A DNA stretch of 40,254 nt, from the IMG/VR virus record IMGVR_UViG_3300035698_006803, positions 1 through 40,254 of that record, one strand, 5' to 3'. How positions within the stretch are numbered: the stretch's first letter is position 1; each line of letters starts with the position of its first letter. Below, piece after piece: positions 8,639-17,077 of this stretch. Under the pieces are notes generated by a model. The model worked only from the letters and a program-made list of their open reading frames with translations. It made no database searches and was not told the origin of the DNA. A program made the position numbers and the translations under genes. This DNA is from a virus.

Positions 8639-9538
8639 ATGGTTACTTCTAGCCCTTCAAGTCTTACTCCTTATGGCTTCGGCGTAGAACATGAGAACTT
8701 CATGGAAATATCTGAGGGAATGCACCCTAATATTTCTCTGGCAGTTGCTCCTTGGTTACCTATTCAAGCTGTAAAAACAGCAAGAGATGCGGCCTATATG
8801 GTCCTAGAATCAGGTTCCCTTATTTCTACGTATAAAGCCACAGACGGTACCAATTACTTGGTTCCTGCTAATGGTGGTAAGCTAACAGATGCCAGTACAA
8901 CGTATGCGTTGTGCCCATCGCAACTCAAGTATACAGCACTTGATGTTGGAATTACTATAAATCAGAACACTGACGAAGTTGTTGTCGCTGCTGATATTGC
9001 TGCTGACGCAGATACCAAAGGTTATGTTCTGCTTCCTGCTAACAAACCTGTTGGCTATGCTCTGTACAATTATTTCATGGATGTGTCTCATCTATACAGA
9101 AACTACCAACTGCAGACTGTAAAGAAAGCTATTGGTTGTGATTGGTATACTGAGTATCCGTGTCGTAATGCTACTCAGCTTCTGGCTACTATTGGTGATT
9201 TGGTTATCCCAGACCCGGACAATCCTGGTATGTGGAGACCTTTAAACACTTCTGTTACTGGTCTGGTTGCTGGTGGTGGAAGATCAGAGTTGTTTGCTGC
9301 TGCTGGACATACGACTGCGGCTGAACAAATCAATGTTCTTAATCAGATTGTGGGTAAAATAGTCAAAATGCAGAAGATTTCAGATGTTGATAATCTTGCC
9401 AAAGAGACTACTTTTCCTGGTATGACATTAGCTGGTTCTGGAACCAGTGGGATTCCTGGACATCTTCTTAACGCTCTTGCTGATGGCAGTGACGATGAGT
9501 GGAAAGTTCAGATCAACTTTGGTGGCTTCTGCAGCTAA
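8639..9538 (+). CDS. probable head decoration / capsid accessory protein
   Basis: A strong SD (AAAGGAG, 8625-8631) precedes ATG 8639, suggesting high expression. The 299-aa product is Ala/Gly/Thr-rich with a beta-rich centre (about 80-130: KYTALDVGITINQ, then VLLPANKPVGYAL) and no membrane segment or recognisable enzyme motif. I do not recognise the family from sequence. It lies between scaffold and major capsid gene, the slot that holds the decoration gene D in lambda-like head modules, so capsid decoration or stabilisation is the best guess. A second capsid or vertex protein is the main alternative. The next gene starts 11 bases after its stop with its own strong SD. Confidence 0.55.
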   Translation: MVTSSPSSLTPYGFGVEHENFMEISEGMHPNISLAVAPWLPIQAVKTARDAAYMVLESGSLISTYKATDGTNYLVPANGGKLTDASTTYALCPSQLKYTALDVGITINQNTDEVVVAADIAADADTKGYVLLPANKPVGYALYNYFMDVSHLYRNYQLQTVKKAIGCDWYTEYPCRNATQLLATIGDLVIPDPDNPGMWRPLNTSVTGLVAGGGRSELFAAAGHTTAAEQINVLNQIVGKIVKMQKISDVDNLAKETTFPGMTLAGSGTSGIPGHLLNALADGSDDEWKVQINFGGFCS

Positions 9539-9549
9539 GGAGAAACAAG

Positions 9550-10932
9550 ATGACTGATAACAAGAAAATACAAGACTTGCTTGGGGATGTGATCTCTGAA
9601 ATAGTCGATGCTAGAATCGCTGAGAAAGTTGGTGATGGCCAAACTTCTGCTAGCGACGCACTGAAGAAGCAAAAGCCTTCTGAAGTTGAAGCACGTATGA
9701 TTGACAGACTATATACATGGTGGTCTGACAATGGTCGTGATCCTGAGACTGGCAAAGATAGATCTCTGCCAAGTGTTCTACAGGATCTTAAGGCTAAGAC
9801 TGAGAGATATAAATCTCTTAGTTCAACAGACGCAGCGTCATCTCCTGACATTCAGATGATTCTGCCTAAAACAATAGAACGTATCGTTCTTGAGCCTATT
9901 GCGGCTGAACAGGTTCTAACACCGTTGCTTCGCCAGGTCCGTCAAAAAGGCATGGAAGAGCATATTGTGTATCCTGCTATTGGAGCTATGGGTGGACTTG
10001 ATCTGGATATTGCTGAAGGTGAAGAATATCCTGAAGGGAAACTGGACTTTGCTGGTAAAGCGATAGCTCAGGTTGGTAAGAGCGGTATTGCTGTCAGAGC
10101 GACAGATGAAATGATCCGCTATAGCCAGTTTGATATGATGTCGATGCTCTATAGAGCAGCTGGTAGAGCTTTGGTTAGATGGAAAGAGAAGAAAGTCTCA
10201 GACCATATTCTACGTTTAGGCCTGACAACTTTTGATAACGACAGTGCATCTTATGCTTGCACAACTGGTCGAAACTCGTCTGGTACTCTTAACGGTAGTT
10301 TTGGGCTGGATGATCTCTATACAATGTATGGTGATCTTGTCAACTCTGGTTTCATGCCAAATACCCTTATTATGCATCCTATGGATTGGCTTGTCTTTGC
10401 TCGCGATCCACAGATGCGTCATCTGGCCTCTATCGGTCAAGGTGGTTCTTGGTTCCAGCCTGTTGCGGGTAGCATTGGCTATGCGTCACAGTTTGCTGGT
10501 TGGGGTAATAAAGGTGCTGGTAATCTTGGCACAAGTATGGGTCTTGGTGGAGAAGCTGAAATCGCTAAGACATACCAAACTGTTCCTGGTATTTTCCCGG
10601 CACCGTTGCGTATAATTGTTTCGTCTGCATTACCATTTACTGCGGCTGTTGGTGCTACTCCTGCCAAGACTGATATCATCCTTTGTGATGTTAACGAGCT
10701 TGGTATTATGTTCATCGACGAAGACCCGGTTGTGGAACGTTGGGATGATCCTGCACGTGACATAGAGAAATTGAAAATCCGTGAGCGTTATGCAATCGGT
10801 ATTCTCAATGCTGGTCAAGCAGTTCGTATTGCGAAGAATGTACGTATCACACGTAACTATGACATTGAAGACAAGACGACTTGGGAATTAGGCTCAGGGG
10901 CACTGCCTTCTGTTCCTACTATCATAACGTAA
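9550..10932 (+). CDS. major capsid protein, HK97 fold
   Basis: The frame opens at an ATG at 9499 inside the previous gene, but AAGGAG (9537-9542) lies seven bases before ATG 9550, so I take 9550 as the start (460 aa). The first ~100 residues are helical and polar (delta-domain-like, probably cleaved by the protease). The core follows: LPKTIERIVLEPIAAEQVLT, HIVYPAIGAMGGL, an E-loop-like Gly/Glu segment (DIAEGEEYPEGKLDFAGKAI), IAVRATDEMIRYSQFDMMSM (spine helix region), NTLIMHPMDWLVF and, near the C-terminus, IGILNAGQAVRIAKNV. These are the usual landmarks of HK97-type capsids. The C-terminus is followed by a strong hairpin. Assignment is by motif reading and gene order (portal, protease/scaffold, capsid). 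Confidence 0.88.
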   Translation: MTDNKKIQDLLGDVISEIVDARIAEKVGDGQTSASDALKKQKPSEVEARMIDRLYTWWSDNGRDPETGKDRSLPSVLQDLKAKTERYKSLSSTDAASSPDIQMILPKTIERIVLEPIAAEQVLTPLLRQVRQKGMEEHIVYPAIGAMGGLDLDIAEGEEYPEGKLDFAGKAIAQVGKSGIAVRATDEMIRYSQFDMMSMLYRAAGRALVRWKEKKVSDHILRLGLTTFDNDSASYACTTGRNSSGTLNGSFGLDDLYTMYGDLVNSGFMPNTLIMHPMDWLVFARDPQMRHLASIGQGGSWFQPVAGSIGYASQFAGWGNKGAGNLGTSMGLGGEAEIAKTYQTVPGIFPAPLRIIVSSALPFTAAVGATPAKTDIILCDVNELGIMFIDEDPVVERWDDPARDIEKLKIRERYAIGILNAGQAVRIAKNVRITRNYDIEDKTTWELGSGALPSVPTIIT

Positions 10933-10961
10933 TAGTCTAAATGGGCATGTGATAGTATAGT

Positions 10962-10992
10962 TAATAGCCTGCCCTTTTGTGGCAGGCTATTA
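10962..10992 (+). terminator. strong hairpin after the major capsid gene
   Basis: TAATAGCCTGCC (10962-10973) and GGCAGGCTATTA (10981-10992) form a perfect 12-bp stem with a seven-base loop (CTTTTGT). Only a modest T-run follows (CTTTAT), so it is either a leaky intrinsic terminator or an RNA 3'-end stabiliser. A perfect TATAAT occurs at 10996-11001 just downstream, but no good -35 is placed for it. The position fits a device lowering read-through from the capsid gene into the neck genes. Confidence 0.6.
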
Positions 10993-11026
10993 CTTTATAA
11001 TGAAAAATATGAATAGAGGATACACA

Positions 11027-11401
11027 ATGAATATACATGATACTGATGCAATAGCAAGGATGGTTAGGATAGCGACGTCTGATAAGCTTGAATCAGAAGT
11101 TAGCACTGTTCACACAGTACCACAGGTTGATACAGAGAACAAAGGGTTCGTAGAAAAGATGCACGATACTATGCTAGAGAATAGTATAGAACAGGCAATT
11201 AAAAGAACAAAGAATACTGAAGATTGGGTTAGCTCTCCAATAAAAAGATATAAGAACTTTATAACACCAATAGAGGAAGAGGAACAGAAGGATATCACAA
11301 AAGCAGAGTTACAAGAGATGCTGGGGAACAATAATCTCCAATATAATTGTAAGAAGGTTTTTGAAGATTCACCTGATGCTCCTTCATTATTCACATGGTA
11401 A
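11027..11401 (+). CDS. 124-aa hypothetical protein, neck region
   Basis: The open frame reaches back to GTG 10979 inside the hairpin, and another ATG lies at 11000. ATG 11027 is the best start because AGAGGA (11015-11020) precedes it by six bases. The product is charged, mostly helical, without membrane segments (MNIHDTDAIARMVRIATSDK at the N-terminus; an acidic EEEEQKD segment near 85). I do not recognise it. It overlaps the next gene by 7 bases. Location between capsid and tail sheath suggests a head-completion or adaptor role, inferred from gene order only. Confidence 0.75.
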   Translation: MNIHDTDAIARMVRIATSDKLESEVSTVHTVPQVDTENKGFVEKMHDTMLENSIEQAIKRTKNTEDWVSSPIKRYKNFITPIEEEEQKDITKAELQEMLGNNNLQYNCKKVFEDSPDAPSLFTW

Positions 11402-12810
11402 TACCAATATTTTCTACCTCAGTTCCAGAAGACTCTACAACTAATGTTCCTACCAATCAGGTAGTTACAATTAATTTTAATACAGATCTACTTCCAATCT
11501 CTGTAAACTCTGGCACAATAAATGTAGTCAATGAGGATACAGGAGAGCCTGTAGAAACAGACGTTTCTTTGTCTGGTAATGTAGTGACTATATTAACTGG
11601 TCGTGCATTCGAAGATTATACAACATTCACGGTATATATAGTTGGAGCGGATCAAGGCTCGCTAACTGGAAACATAGTATCTCTTGATGGAGATAATATG
11701 CCAGAGAGCACATCCTTCTCCTTCCAAACATCTCAACCGATTACAGTAGGGACTGTCAGTAATAGTTCTGAGGTTATAGTCACTACTATTGGAGCCTCTG
11801 GAGAGACAGTCACAGACACATATACAAAATTTGCAGTTGAGACTGTGACTCCTGCTGATGGTACTCTTTATCTGGCACCAACATATTTGAAAGCAAACGG
11901 TGTTGAATTTGATCTAACAACAGATATATCTCCAAGTGGTGTCTTGCCATATGTAGAGGTTGAGCAACGACCATATGTAGATAGAAGATTCCAGGTATCA
12001 ATTCCTGAAGATGTGGCACTACTTAATTACGCTTCTCCATCAGGAGAAGTATACTCACCAGATACAATTGATTCACGTAGATATGTTGATTTTACAGTTG
12101 ATGTAGACGGAGACAAGCTTTTTGTTGATCTTACCGATGCAGACATAAGATGGAATTCACAACTTAGGGTGACATTAAAATCATCTCTTCCATCATCTAC
12201 GTCATACAGTAGTCAAACTCTTGGCAGCTCTTACCATGCATTGTTTACTACAGGGATGTATCCTTGGCTTGGTGAGATAGAACAGATAAGAGATGAACTT
12301 GGAACATTAAACTCAGCATTCTCTGATTTTATTATTGGTAAGTATATTTTGAAAACTAGTGTTAGGGCATGGAGACTCTCGTGCTTTAAGTTTGATCTAT
12401 ATAAACCACCTTATTTTATTGTTGACTATATTAATAAAAAGGTTATATTAGACATACTATCCAGTGCTACAGCACTGAATGCCTTAAACTCTGATATGTC
12501 TAAGAGTTTAGGAGACTTTTCTGTTTCCAAGAACGGACCTTCTGATTTGTTCGCAGATACGATTAAAGATATGAAGGACGAAGTGGAAGAATTAGAGAAG
12601 TGGATAAAGAATATGTGTGGTAGTGGTATAGGTGGTGCTTCAATCGTTGGAGCAGTTAAAGGAAGATCATCTGCATTCACTGAACCAGGTTACTGGAGAA
12701 CTAGACATTGGCATGAGTCAAGCAATGGAGACTACATTAAGCCAGGACTTGAGAATACCTATTTGGATAGGATAGAGAAGCTACCAAAAACAAATGAATA
12801 TTGGTCATAG
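11395..12810 (+). CDS. neck-region structural protein with N-terminal Ig-like (Big_5-type) domain
   Basis: The first ~115 residues resemble a Big_5/SbsA-type Ig-like domain: S-x-P-E-D-x5-VPTNQVVTINFNTDL, a VSLSGNVVTILT strand pair, F-x2-YTTFTVYIVG, a Gly-Asn turn and a closing TSFSFQTS. A second beta-rich part (about 120-290) follows, then an alpha-rich C-terminal part (about 300-471) with DMKDEVEELEKWIKNM and a Trp/Tyr-rich end (YWRTRHWHESSNG). The start overlaps its upstream neighbour by 7 bases. The gene lies in the connector region, so it may be a neck, collar or whisker-like protein displaying an adhesive Ig domain; the function of the C-terminal part is unknown to me. Confidence 0.7.
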   Translation: MVIPIFSTSVPEDSTTNVPTNQVVTINFNTDLLPISVNSGTINVVNEDTGEPVETDVSLSGNVVTILTGRAFEDYTTFTVYIVGADQGSLTGNIVSLDGDNMPESTSFSFQTSQPITVGTVSNSSEVIVTTIGASGETVTDTYTKFAVETVTPADGTLYLAPTYLKANGVEFDLTTDISPSGVLPYVEVEQRPYVDRRFQVSIPEDVALLNYASPSGEVYSPDTIDSRRYVDFTVDVDGDKLFVDLTDADIRWNSQLRVTLKSSLPSSTSYSSQTLGSSYHALFTTGMYPWLGEIEQIRDELGTLNSAFSDFIIGKYILKTSVRAWRLSCFKFDLYKPPYFIVDYINKKVILDILSSATALNALNSDMSKSLGDFSVSKNGPSDLFADTIKDMKDEVEELEKWIKNMCGSGIGGASIVGAVKGRSSAFTEPGYWRTRHWHESSNGDYIKPGLENTYLDRIEKLPKTNEYWS

Positions 12811-12820
12811 GAGACTAAAC

Positions 12821-13180
12821 ATGAGCGAAGAAAAAAACTCTAAGATAACGATTTACAAGACATCTGATATGAAGTGTGCTGCTGCGTTACTTGCAGCTGG
12901 ACATTTGCTTGTAAACCTTGAGAACCATGGGCTACCGCAAGGAAGAGGAAGGGTGCTGTCTGGTGGACGTAGACAAAGATCAAAGATAACTTTTGTGTTT
13001 TCTTTCACAGATGAGTTACATGATGATATCATTGGTTATGCTGCTGGTACTCTCAGAGCACCAATAAAGGCAATCTATACAAATCTTGAGTTAGTGAAAT
13101 CGTTAATAATGAATGCTGATTTTGAAATGGTAGAGAAAGCAACCCTGATTAATAGTAAGGTGAACAGGTGTAATACATGA
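12821..13180 (+). CDS. small DUF5659-like connector protein
   Basis: An upstream in-frame ATG (12794) lies inside the previous gene; ATG 12821 is preferred because TAGGAG (12808-12813) precedes it by seven bases. The 119-aa protein has the look of a small phage domain: a Y-x-TSD segment, an AAALLAAGH helix, a short strand pair ending in ITFVFSFTD, and a C-terminal helix pair (NLELVKSLIMNAD). From memory this resembles DUF5659-type phage proteins, which have no settled function; confirmation needs a profile search. It ends in an ATGA overlap with the next gene. By position it may be a neck adaptor. Confidence 0.55.
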   Translation: MSEEKNSKITIYKTSDMKCAAALLAAGHLLVNLENHGLPQGRGRVLSGGRRQRSKITFVFSFTDELHDDIIGYAAGTLRAPIKAIYTNLELVKSLIMNADFEMVEKATLINSKVNRCNT

Positions 13181-14181
13181 GAGATCTGTTTGAGAAGCTT
13201 TCGTATGGTGTTAGGCCAAGAGAAAGAGTTAAGGAAAGAAACTCTGCTGGTACTTATGTTGGGGTTGATAAACCAACATATGGCCCCTTTAGTGAAATTG
13301 CAGATTCTGAGGACTCATACTCACAGTCACTAAGGCCTTTTATATATGAGGACATAGTTGATTTAACAAATTTAGGTTTACGCTATCTCCAAGGTTACCA
13401 TAGGCCATTTGGTGACACAGAAGCTGAAGACCCATGGCAGATATGGTTTCCTTTCCAGGCAACAGAGTTTAAAGTTGGACAGAAGTTACACAATACTACT
13501 ACTGATTCATACTATACTATTAAGGATAAGAATAACAAGTATCTTGGTGTATATAAAATAGAAGGAAGTGGCAGTGCACCAGAACAAAGTGATATATTAT
13601 TACCAGAGGATGAAAGTTTGATACAGTTTAGGGTAGGCTACCCTAACAACGAGGATAATAGAACATACTTTAGTAATGATGAGTTGGCAGATGCCCAAAG
13701 AGACCCGTGGCTTGATACAATAACCTATAGGTTTCTTAGAGTTGAACCTGGTGGCGGCAAGGCAATTTTTGGTGGTGGCACCAAGGATGTTCGTTCCAGG
13801 GAAATGGGCAGTGTTACGTTGGCTGACGGAACACTGGCTTTGCAGAGAGTGCAGAAATTTGATGTACGTATGCAATTTGATTGTTGGGCAAAGACAAATG
13901 AAGAAGCTACTGCTCTAGCTAGATGGTTTCGTGAATGCATGAATTGGCTAATTCCTGTGATGAACGGCAATGGGCTAGACCACGGCTACTTTGTTGGGCA
14001 ACGTGAAGATATCCATCTTACAAGATGGCGTAATGATATCGTTGCAAGAAGTCTTACATATGAATTTAGGGTACAAGAAAATAAACTTGTCATACCTGAT
14101 ATTCTAAAAATGATAGACTTTCGTTTAACCGTAAGCGACGAAGGCGAAGTTGCAACGGATGTAACTATGAATACTACTTGA
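13177..14181 (+). CDS. probable tail completion / tail terminator protein
   Basis: The start is in an ATGA overlap with the upstream gene. The 334-aa product has a polar N-terminal half and a C-terminal alpha/beta part: QKFDVRMQFDCWAKTNEEAT, then ALARWFRECMNWLIP, then VARSLTYEFRVQENKLV. A strand with a 'wa.t.eea..l..wf' helix followed by more strands is reminiscent of tail terminator (gpU-like) proteins, and the slot just before the sheath is where such genes often sit. This is by-eye similarity plus position, so head-tail connector is a real alternative. It is followed by a 54-base gap with a promoter candidate. Confidence 0.45.
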   Translation: MRDLFEKLSYGVRPRERVKERNSAGTYVGVDKPTYGPFSEIADSEDSYSQSLRPFIYEDIVDLTNLGLRYLQGYHRPFGDTEAEDPWQIWFPFQATEFKVGQKLHNTTTDSYYTIKDKNNKYLGVYKIEGSGSAPEQSDILLPEDESLIQFRVGYPNNEDNRTYFSNDELADAQRDPWLDTITYRFLRVEPGGGKAIFGGGTKDVRSREMGSVTLADGTLALQRVQKFDVRMQFDCWAKTNEEATALARWFRECMNWLIPVMNGNGLDHGYFVGQREDIHLTRWRNDIVARSLTYEFRVQENKLVIPDILKMIDFRLTVSDEGEVATDVTMNTT

Positions 14182-14207
14182 TACACGAAAGTATTGAGTC
14201 TTATTAT
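14178..14207 (+). promoter_or_regulatory. candidate sigma70-type promoter before the sheath gene
   Basis: TTGATA (14178-14183) and TATTAT (14202-14207) are separated by 18 bases, each one mismatch from consensus. The site lies in one of the few real intergenic gaps, about 30 bases before the sheath start. It would add transcription to the most abundant tail genes. No experimental or comparative support. Confidence 0.35.
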
Positions 14208-14235
14208 TTTTTCGTAATTAGAGGAGTCTTAAACC

Positions 14236-15591
14236 ATGGTTTATGATAACGTCCCTGGAATGCGCGTCACATTTAATGACGGCGGCCTTTCACTGACTTC
14301 ACCAACTCCTGGAACTAAGGTTACTTTACTTGGTGTTACTACTTCAGACAATCTGACACTTAACGAGCCATACATCTTTGAAGAAAAGAATGATGGTGTG
14401 TCTCTTTCTAGAAATAGTGACGCAAGTATATCTGAACTTTCAAAGGCGGTTGCAGAAGCTTTCGATGGCGGTGCAACGACTGTTGAGGTTGTTAAGATAG
14501 CTGATGTTTCTGGTGGAATTTCAAAAGGTCAAAGATATGGCTACCTGGATGATACATACGCATTACTGCTAAACACTGCAACAGATATTGTTGTTCCTGT
14601 TGGCGTTTTTGTTGATGACCCAGTCGTAGCCGCTGCTGCATCTGGTGATTTTGGTAGACAGCTTGCCAAATATTGCTATGATTCTACGAATGTTAATGAT
14701 ACCACTGTAGGTGTCATTTCTATGCGTTCGCCATTACAAAAAGCATCTGATGATGGTGCGAGTGTTGATGTATCTTCTGATACACCTACGCTTGTACAGA
14801 TTAGTAATTGGCTTACTGCTGCAAAAGAGTTTACAGACTGTGCCTACTTTGATGGTAAAGGATTTGGTGGAGTTGACAGTGACTTCCGCCCAACCGCTTA
14901 TCAATATTGGGCAACAGCAGATGGTACTCCAGACACAATAACAGGAGCACTTAAGGATGCCAACGGTTGGCCGATTGATATGGGTGCCTATATTAGTGTT
15001 CTAACTGCACCTCTACGTGCTTATAACTCTGTTGCAAGGACTGAATATCCTACACTGGGTTATTACAACACTGACGGTGCTGCATTCTATGCTGGTGATA
15101 TTGCTAGTCGTAGAAGTGAGAATGCCCCTACCAATAAGCTTCTTAATAGTGCTATGAGATTCCAGAGAAATCTTAGCCTTACACAGATTGATGATCTGAT
15201 TGGCGCTCGTTATGTTACCGTGCAGGCTAAAACACGTGGTAACGTCTGGGCAGCTGCTGTTACAGGTGCTTGGAACTATAGTTCTTACTACCGTAGTGAT
15301 TATGTGAATCTAACAACTGTGCGTGTTAGCCATGAAACTGCTGACTATGTAAGAGATGCTGTTGATGCATTACTGGGCTTCCCACCTAATGCCTCAAGAA
15401 CTGCTGCTATCGATAATAAGATAGACCTTGCATTGGCAGATATGGTAGAACGTGGAGCTATTGAGAACTATTCATATACATTGTCCCAGACTGCTGCTCA
15501 GAGAGTACTGGGTGTCTATACCTGTAATATTTCACTACAGACATTTGGTGAAGTACGTAGGGTCAACACAACAATTGGTTTAACCAAATAA
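14236..15591 (+). CDS. contractile tail sheath protein
   Basis: GAGGAG (14221-14226) precedes ATG 14236 by nine bases. The 451-aa protein starts with a typical sheath opening (NVPGMRVTFNDGGLSLTSPT, followed by VTLLGVTT) and ends with the conserved C-terminal region that interlocks sheath subunits: MRFQRNLSLTQIDDLIGARY, VNLTTVRVSHETADYVRDAV, and a closing beta strand (YTCNISLQTFGEVRRVNTTI). This makes the tail contractile, so the particle has myovirus morphology. Its size is in the usual range for short sheath proteins. It is followed by a near-consensus SD for the first tube gene. Confidence 0.85.
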   Translation: MVYDNVPGMRVTFNDGGLSLTSPTPGTKVTLLGVTTSDNLTLNEPYIFEEKNDGVSLSRNSDASISELSKAVAEAFDGGATTVEVVKIADVSGGISKGQRYGYLDDTYALLLNTATDIVVPVGVFVDDPVVAAAASGDFGRQLAKYCYDSTNVNDTTVGVISMRSPLQKASDDGASVDVSSDTPTLVQISNWLTAAKEFTDCAYFDGKGFGGVDSDFRPTAYQYWATADGTPDTITGALKDANGWPIDMGAYISVLTAPLRAYNSVARTEYPTLGYYNTDGAAFYAGDIASRRSENAPTNKLLNSAMRFQRNLSLTQIDDLIGARYVTVQAKTRGNVWAAAVTGAWNYSSYYRSDYVNLTTVRVSHETADYVRDAVDALLGFPPNASRTAAIDNKIDLALADMVERGAIENYSYTLSQTAAQRVLGVYTCNISLQTFGEVRRVNTTIGLTK

Positions 15592-15603
15592 GGAGGATAG
15601 AAT

Positions 15604-16245
15604 ATGTCTTTACATGATAATAAGTATGCAACCTCCTACTCGTCCTATGGTGGCGTAGACATGATCGTAACCTTCGCTGGTGTTCAGGTTGGAGAATCGC
15701 AAGGTATTTCCTATTCTGTTTCCAGAGAGAAAGGACCTGTCTATACGATGGGTCAAGTAGACCCACGTGGCTTTACAAGAGGTAAGCGTGGTATATCTGG
15801 GTCTATTGTGTTCATCATATTTGATAGGTCAGTACTTGTCAGTAGACTTAAGAACGGTGAAGCCTCTTCCTTCATGGCTAGTAAGACTGCTGCTGCTATT
15901 TATAACGATGAACAGAGTCTTGCTTCAGCAAGTAATATTGCTGGTATTGAGCTTCCTGGTAATGTAACAAGTCCATCACAGCTTGATAAGGACTATGTTG
16001 CTGCGTGGTATGCTGACCAGATCCCACCATTTGATATTGTTATACAAGCAGCGAATGAATATGGTCATACTGCTCGTATGGTAATCAGAGGGGTTGAAGT
16101 ACTCAACACTGGGTCAGGCATGTCTATTGATGATATGCAAACAGATGAATCTCATACGTTTGTCGCCCGTGCTATTAAGCCGTGGCATCTGCAGAAGAGA
16201 TTCGATGGGACAGGTTATAAGGACACTACCTACATGGATAGGTAG
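15604..16245 (+). CDS. tail tube protein 1
   Basis: A near-perfect SD (AAGGAGG, 15590-15596) lies seven bases before ATG 15604, the strongest in the window, fitting an abundant protein. The 213-aa protein is beta-rich: MIVTFAGVQVGESQGISYSV, then a GPVYTMG turn, RGKRGISGSIVFIIF, and near the C-terminus MVIRGVEVLNTGSGMSIDDM and FVARAIKPW. Its place right after the sheath and its compact all-beta make-up fit a tail tube subunit. The next two genes repeat the same strand pattern. It is followed by a terminator-like hairpin that would make it more abundant than those copies. Confidence 0.72.
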   Translation: MSLHDNKYATSYSSYGGVDMIVTFAGVQVGESQGISYSVSREKGPVYTMGQVDPRGFTRGKRGISGSIVFIIFDRSVLVSRLKNGEASSFMASKTAAAIYNDEQSLASASNIAGIELPGNVTSPSQLDKDYVAAWYADQIPPFDIVIQAANEYGHTARMVIRGVEVLNTGSGMSIDDMQTDESHTFVARAIKPWHLQKRFDGTGYKDTTYMDR

Positions 16246-16256
16246 TCGGTTGTCAG

Positions 16257-16290
16257 GTGTGTCCGGCTCTACCGGACACACACTTTTATT
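16257..16290 (+). terminator. intrinsic terminator after tail tube 1
   Basis: GTGTGTCCGG (16257-16266) and CCGGACACAC (16272-16281) form a perfect 10-bp GC-rich stem with a five-base loop, followed by ACTTTTATTT. This is a good rho-independent terminator shape. Since the downstream genes are clearly required tail genes, it is probably partial and separates highly expressed sheath and tube from the rest. Confidence 0.7.
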
Positions 16291-16302
16291 TGGAGCGACT
16301 GA

Positions 16303-17076
16303 ATGTCAGATAGACTAAGCCCATCCAAAATGATGCATCTACCAGACGGAAACAGTTCTTTCTCAGGAACTGATTTTCATATTGATTACATATCAGAAAG
16401 TACAGACGGAACAACAAGATCACTAAACAATGTACAAACTATCTCCGTTTCTACGAAAACAACATTAATACCAGTTAGAAGACTTGGTGAAAAGTCCCCA
16501 AAGGACTATGTTAGATGTCATAGAACAGTTGCTGGTACTATGATTTTTTTATTGCTTGGCAATGATCCATTTGTTGATGAACTTATATATTCAAAAGCAC
16601 ACGTAGACAGAAGGGGTGCATATGAGTTTAGACCACTGTACATTGAGAATATACCAAAATTTGATTTAATATTATCTGCAGTTCATGAAGTGCCAGATGC
16701 AATAACGAACATACCTCAGACAACAAAGATGATGTTGTCAGGAATCCATCTTGCAGAGTCAGGTACGACCATATCTGTGCACGATATCTATACAGAAATA
16801 ATGTATACATATGTTGCTGAATGGATTGTTCCATTCACAAATAACGTTGCTTGGCAAGACGTGAAGAAGCTTTGGACACCAAATAGTGATGAGGAACCCC
16901 TATCTCAGTCTTCTGATATACTATATAAAACAGAAGCAAAGAGTAAGTTGGAATTGCCAGATAGTTTTCCTGATCCTATAATAGGAGTTACTGGTGAGAT
17001 AGCAACTAATCAAGAGACAGTTACGATAGATTCACCCGCGTCACTTTCTTCTCCTATAGAATTGGTAGTTACATAA
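16303..17076 (+). CDS. tail tube-like protein 2 (paralogue)
   Basis: TGGAG (16291-16295) precedes ATG 16303 by seven bases. The 257-aa protein repeats the tube 1 pattern: a strand ISVSTKTTLIPV, a hinge with RRLGEKSPKDYVRCH, RTVAGTMIFLLL (tube 1: RGISGSIVFIIF), and MMLSGIHLAESGTTISVHDI followed by YTYVAEWIVPF (tube 1: MVIRGVEVLNTGSGMSIDDM, FVARAIKPW). A polar ~60-residue extension follows the domain. It is likely a specialised tube-fold subunit, for example a ring at one end of the tube or a tail completion protein. Assigned by internal comparison; no outside family recognised. Confidence 0.6.
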   Translation: MSDRLSPSKMMHLPDGNSSFSGTDFHIDYISESTDGTTRSLNNVQTISVSTKTTLIPVRRLGEKSPKDYVRCHRTVAGTMIFLLLGNDPFVDELIYSKAHVDRRGAYEFRPLYIENIPKFDLILSAVHEVPDAITNIPQTTKMMLSGIHLAESGTTISVHDIYTEIMYTYVAEWIVPFTNNVAWQDVKKLWTPNSDEEPLSQSSDILYKTEAKSKLELPDSFPDPIIGVTGEIATNQETVTIDSPASLSSPIELVVT

Positions 17077-17077
17077 T

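Noticed and set aside
9499-9549. Upstream ATG (9499) as the major capsid start
   Set aside because: It lies inside the previous gene and lacks an SD; AAGGAG at 9537-9542 clearly points to ATG 9550.
10979-11026. GTG 10979 or ATG 11000 as start of the 124-aa gene
   Set aside because: GTG 10979 lies in the hairpin; neither has an SD as good as AGAGGA before ATG 11027.
12794-12820. ATG 12794 as start of the DUF5659-like gene
   Set aside because: It lies inside the previous gene; TAGGAG at 12808-12813 favours ATG 12821.
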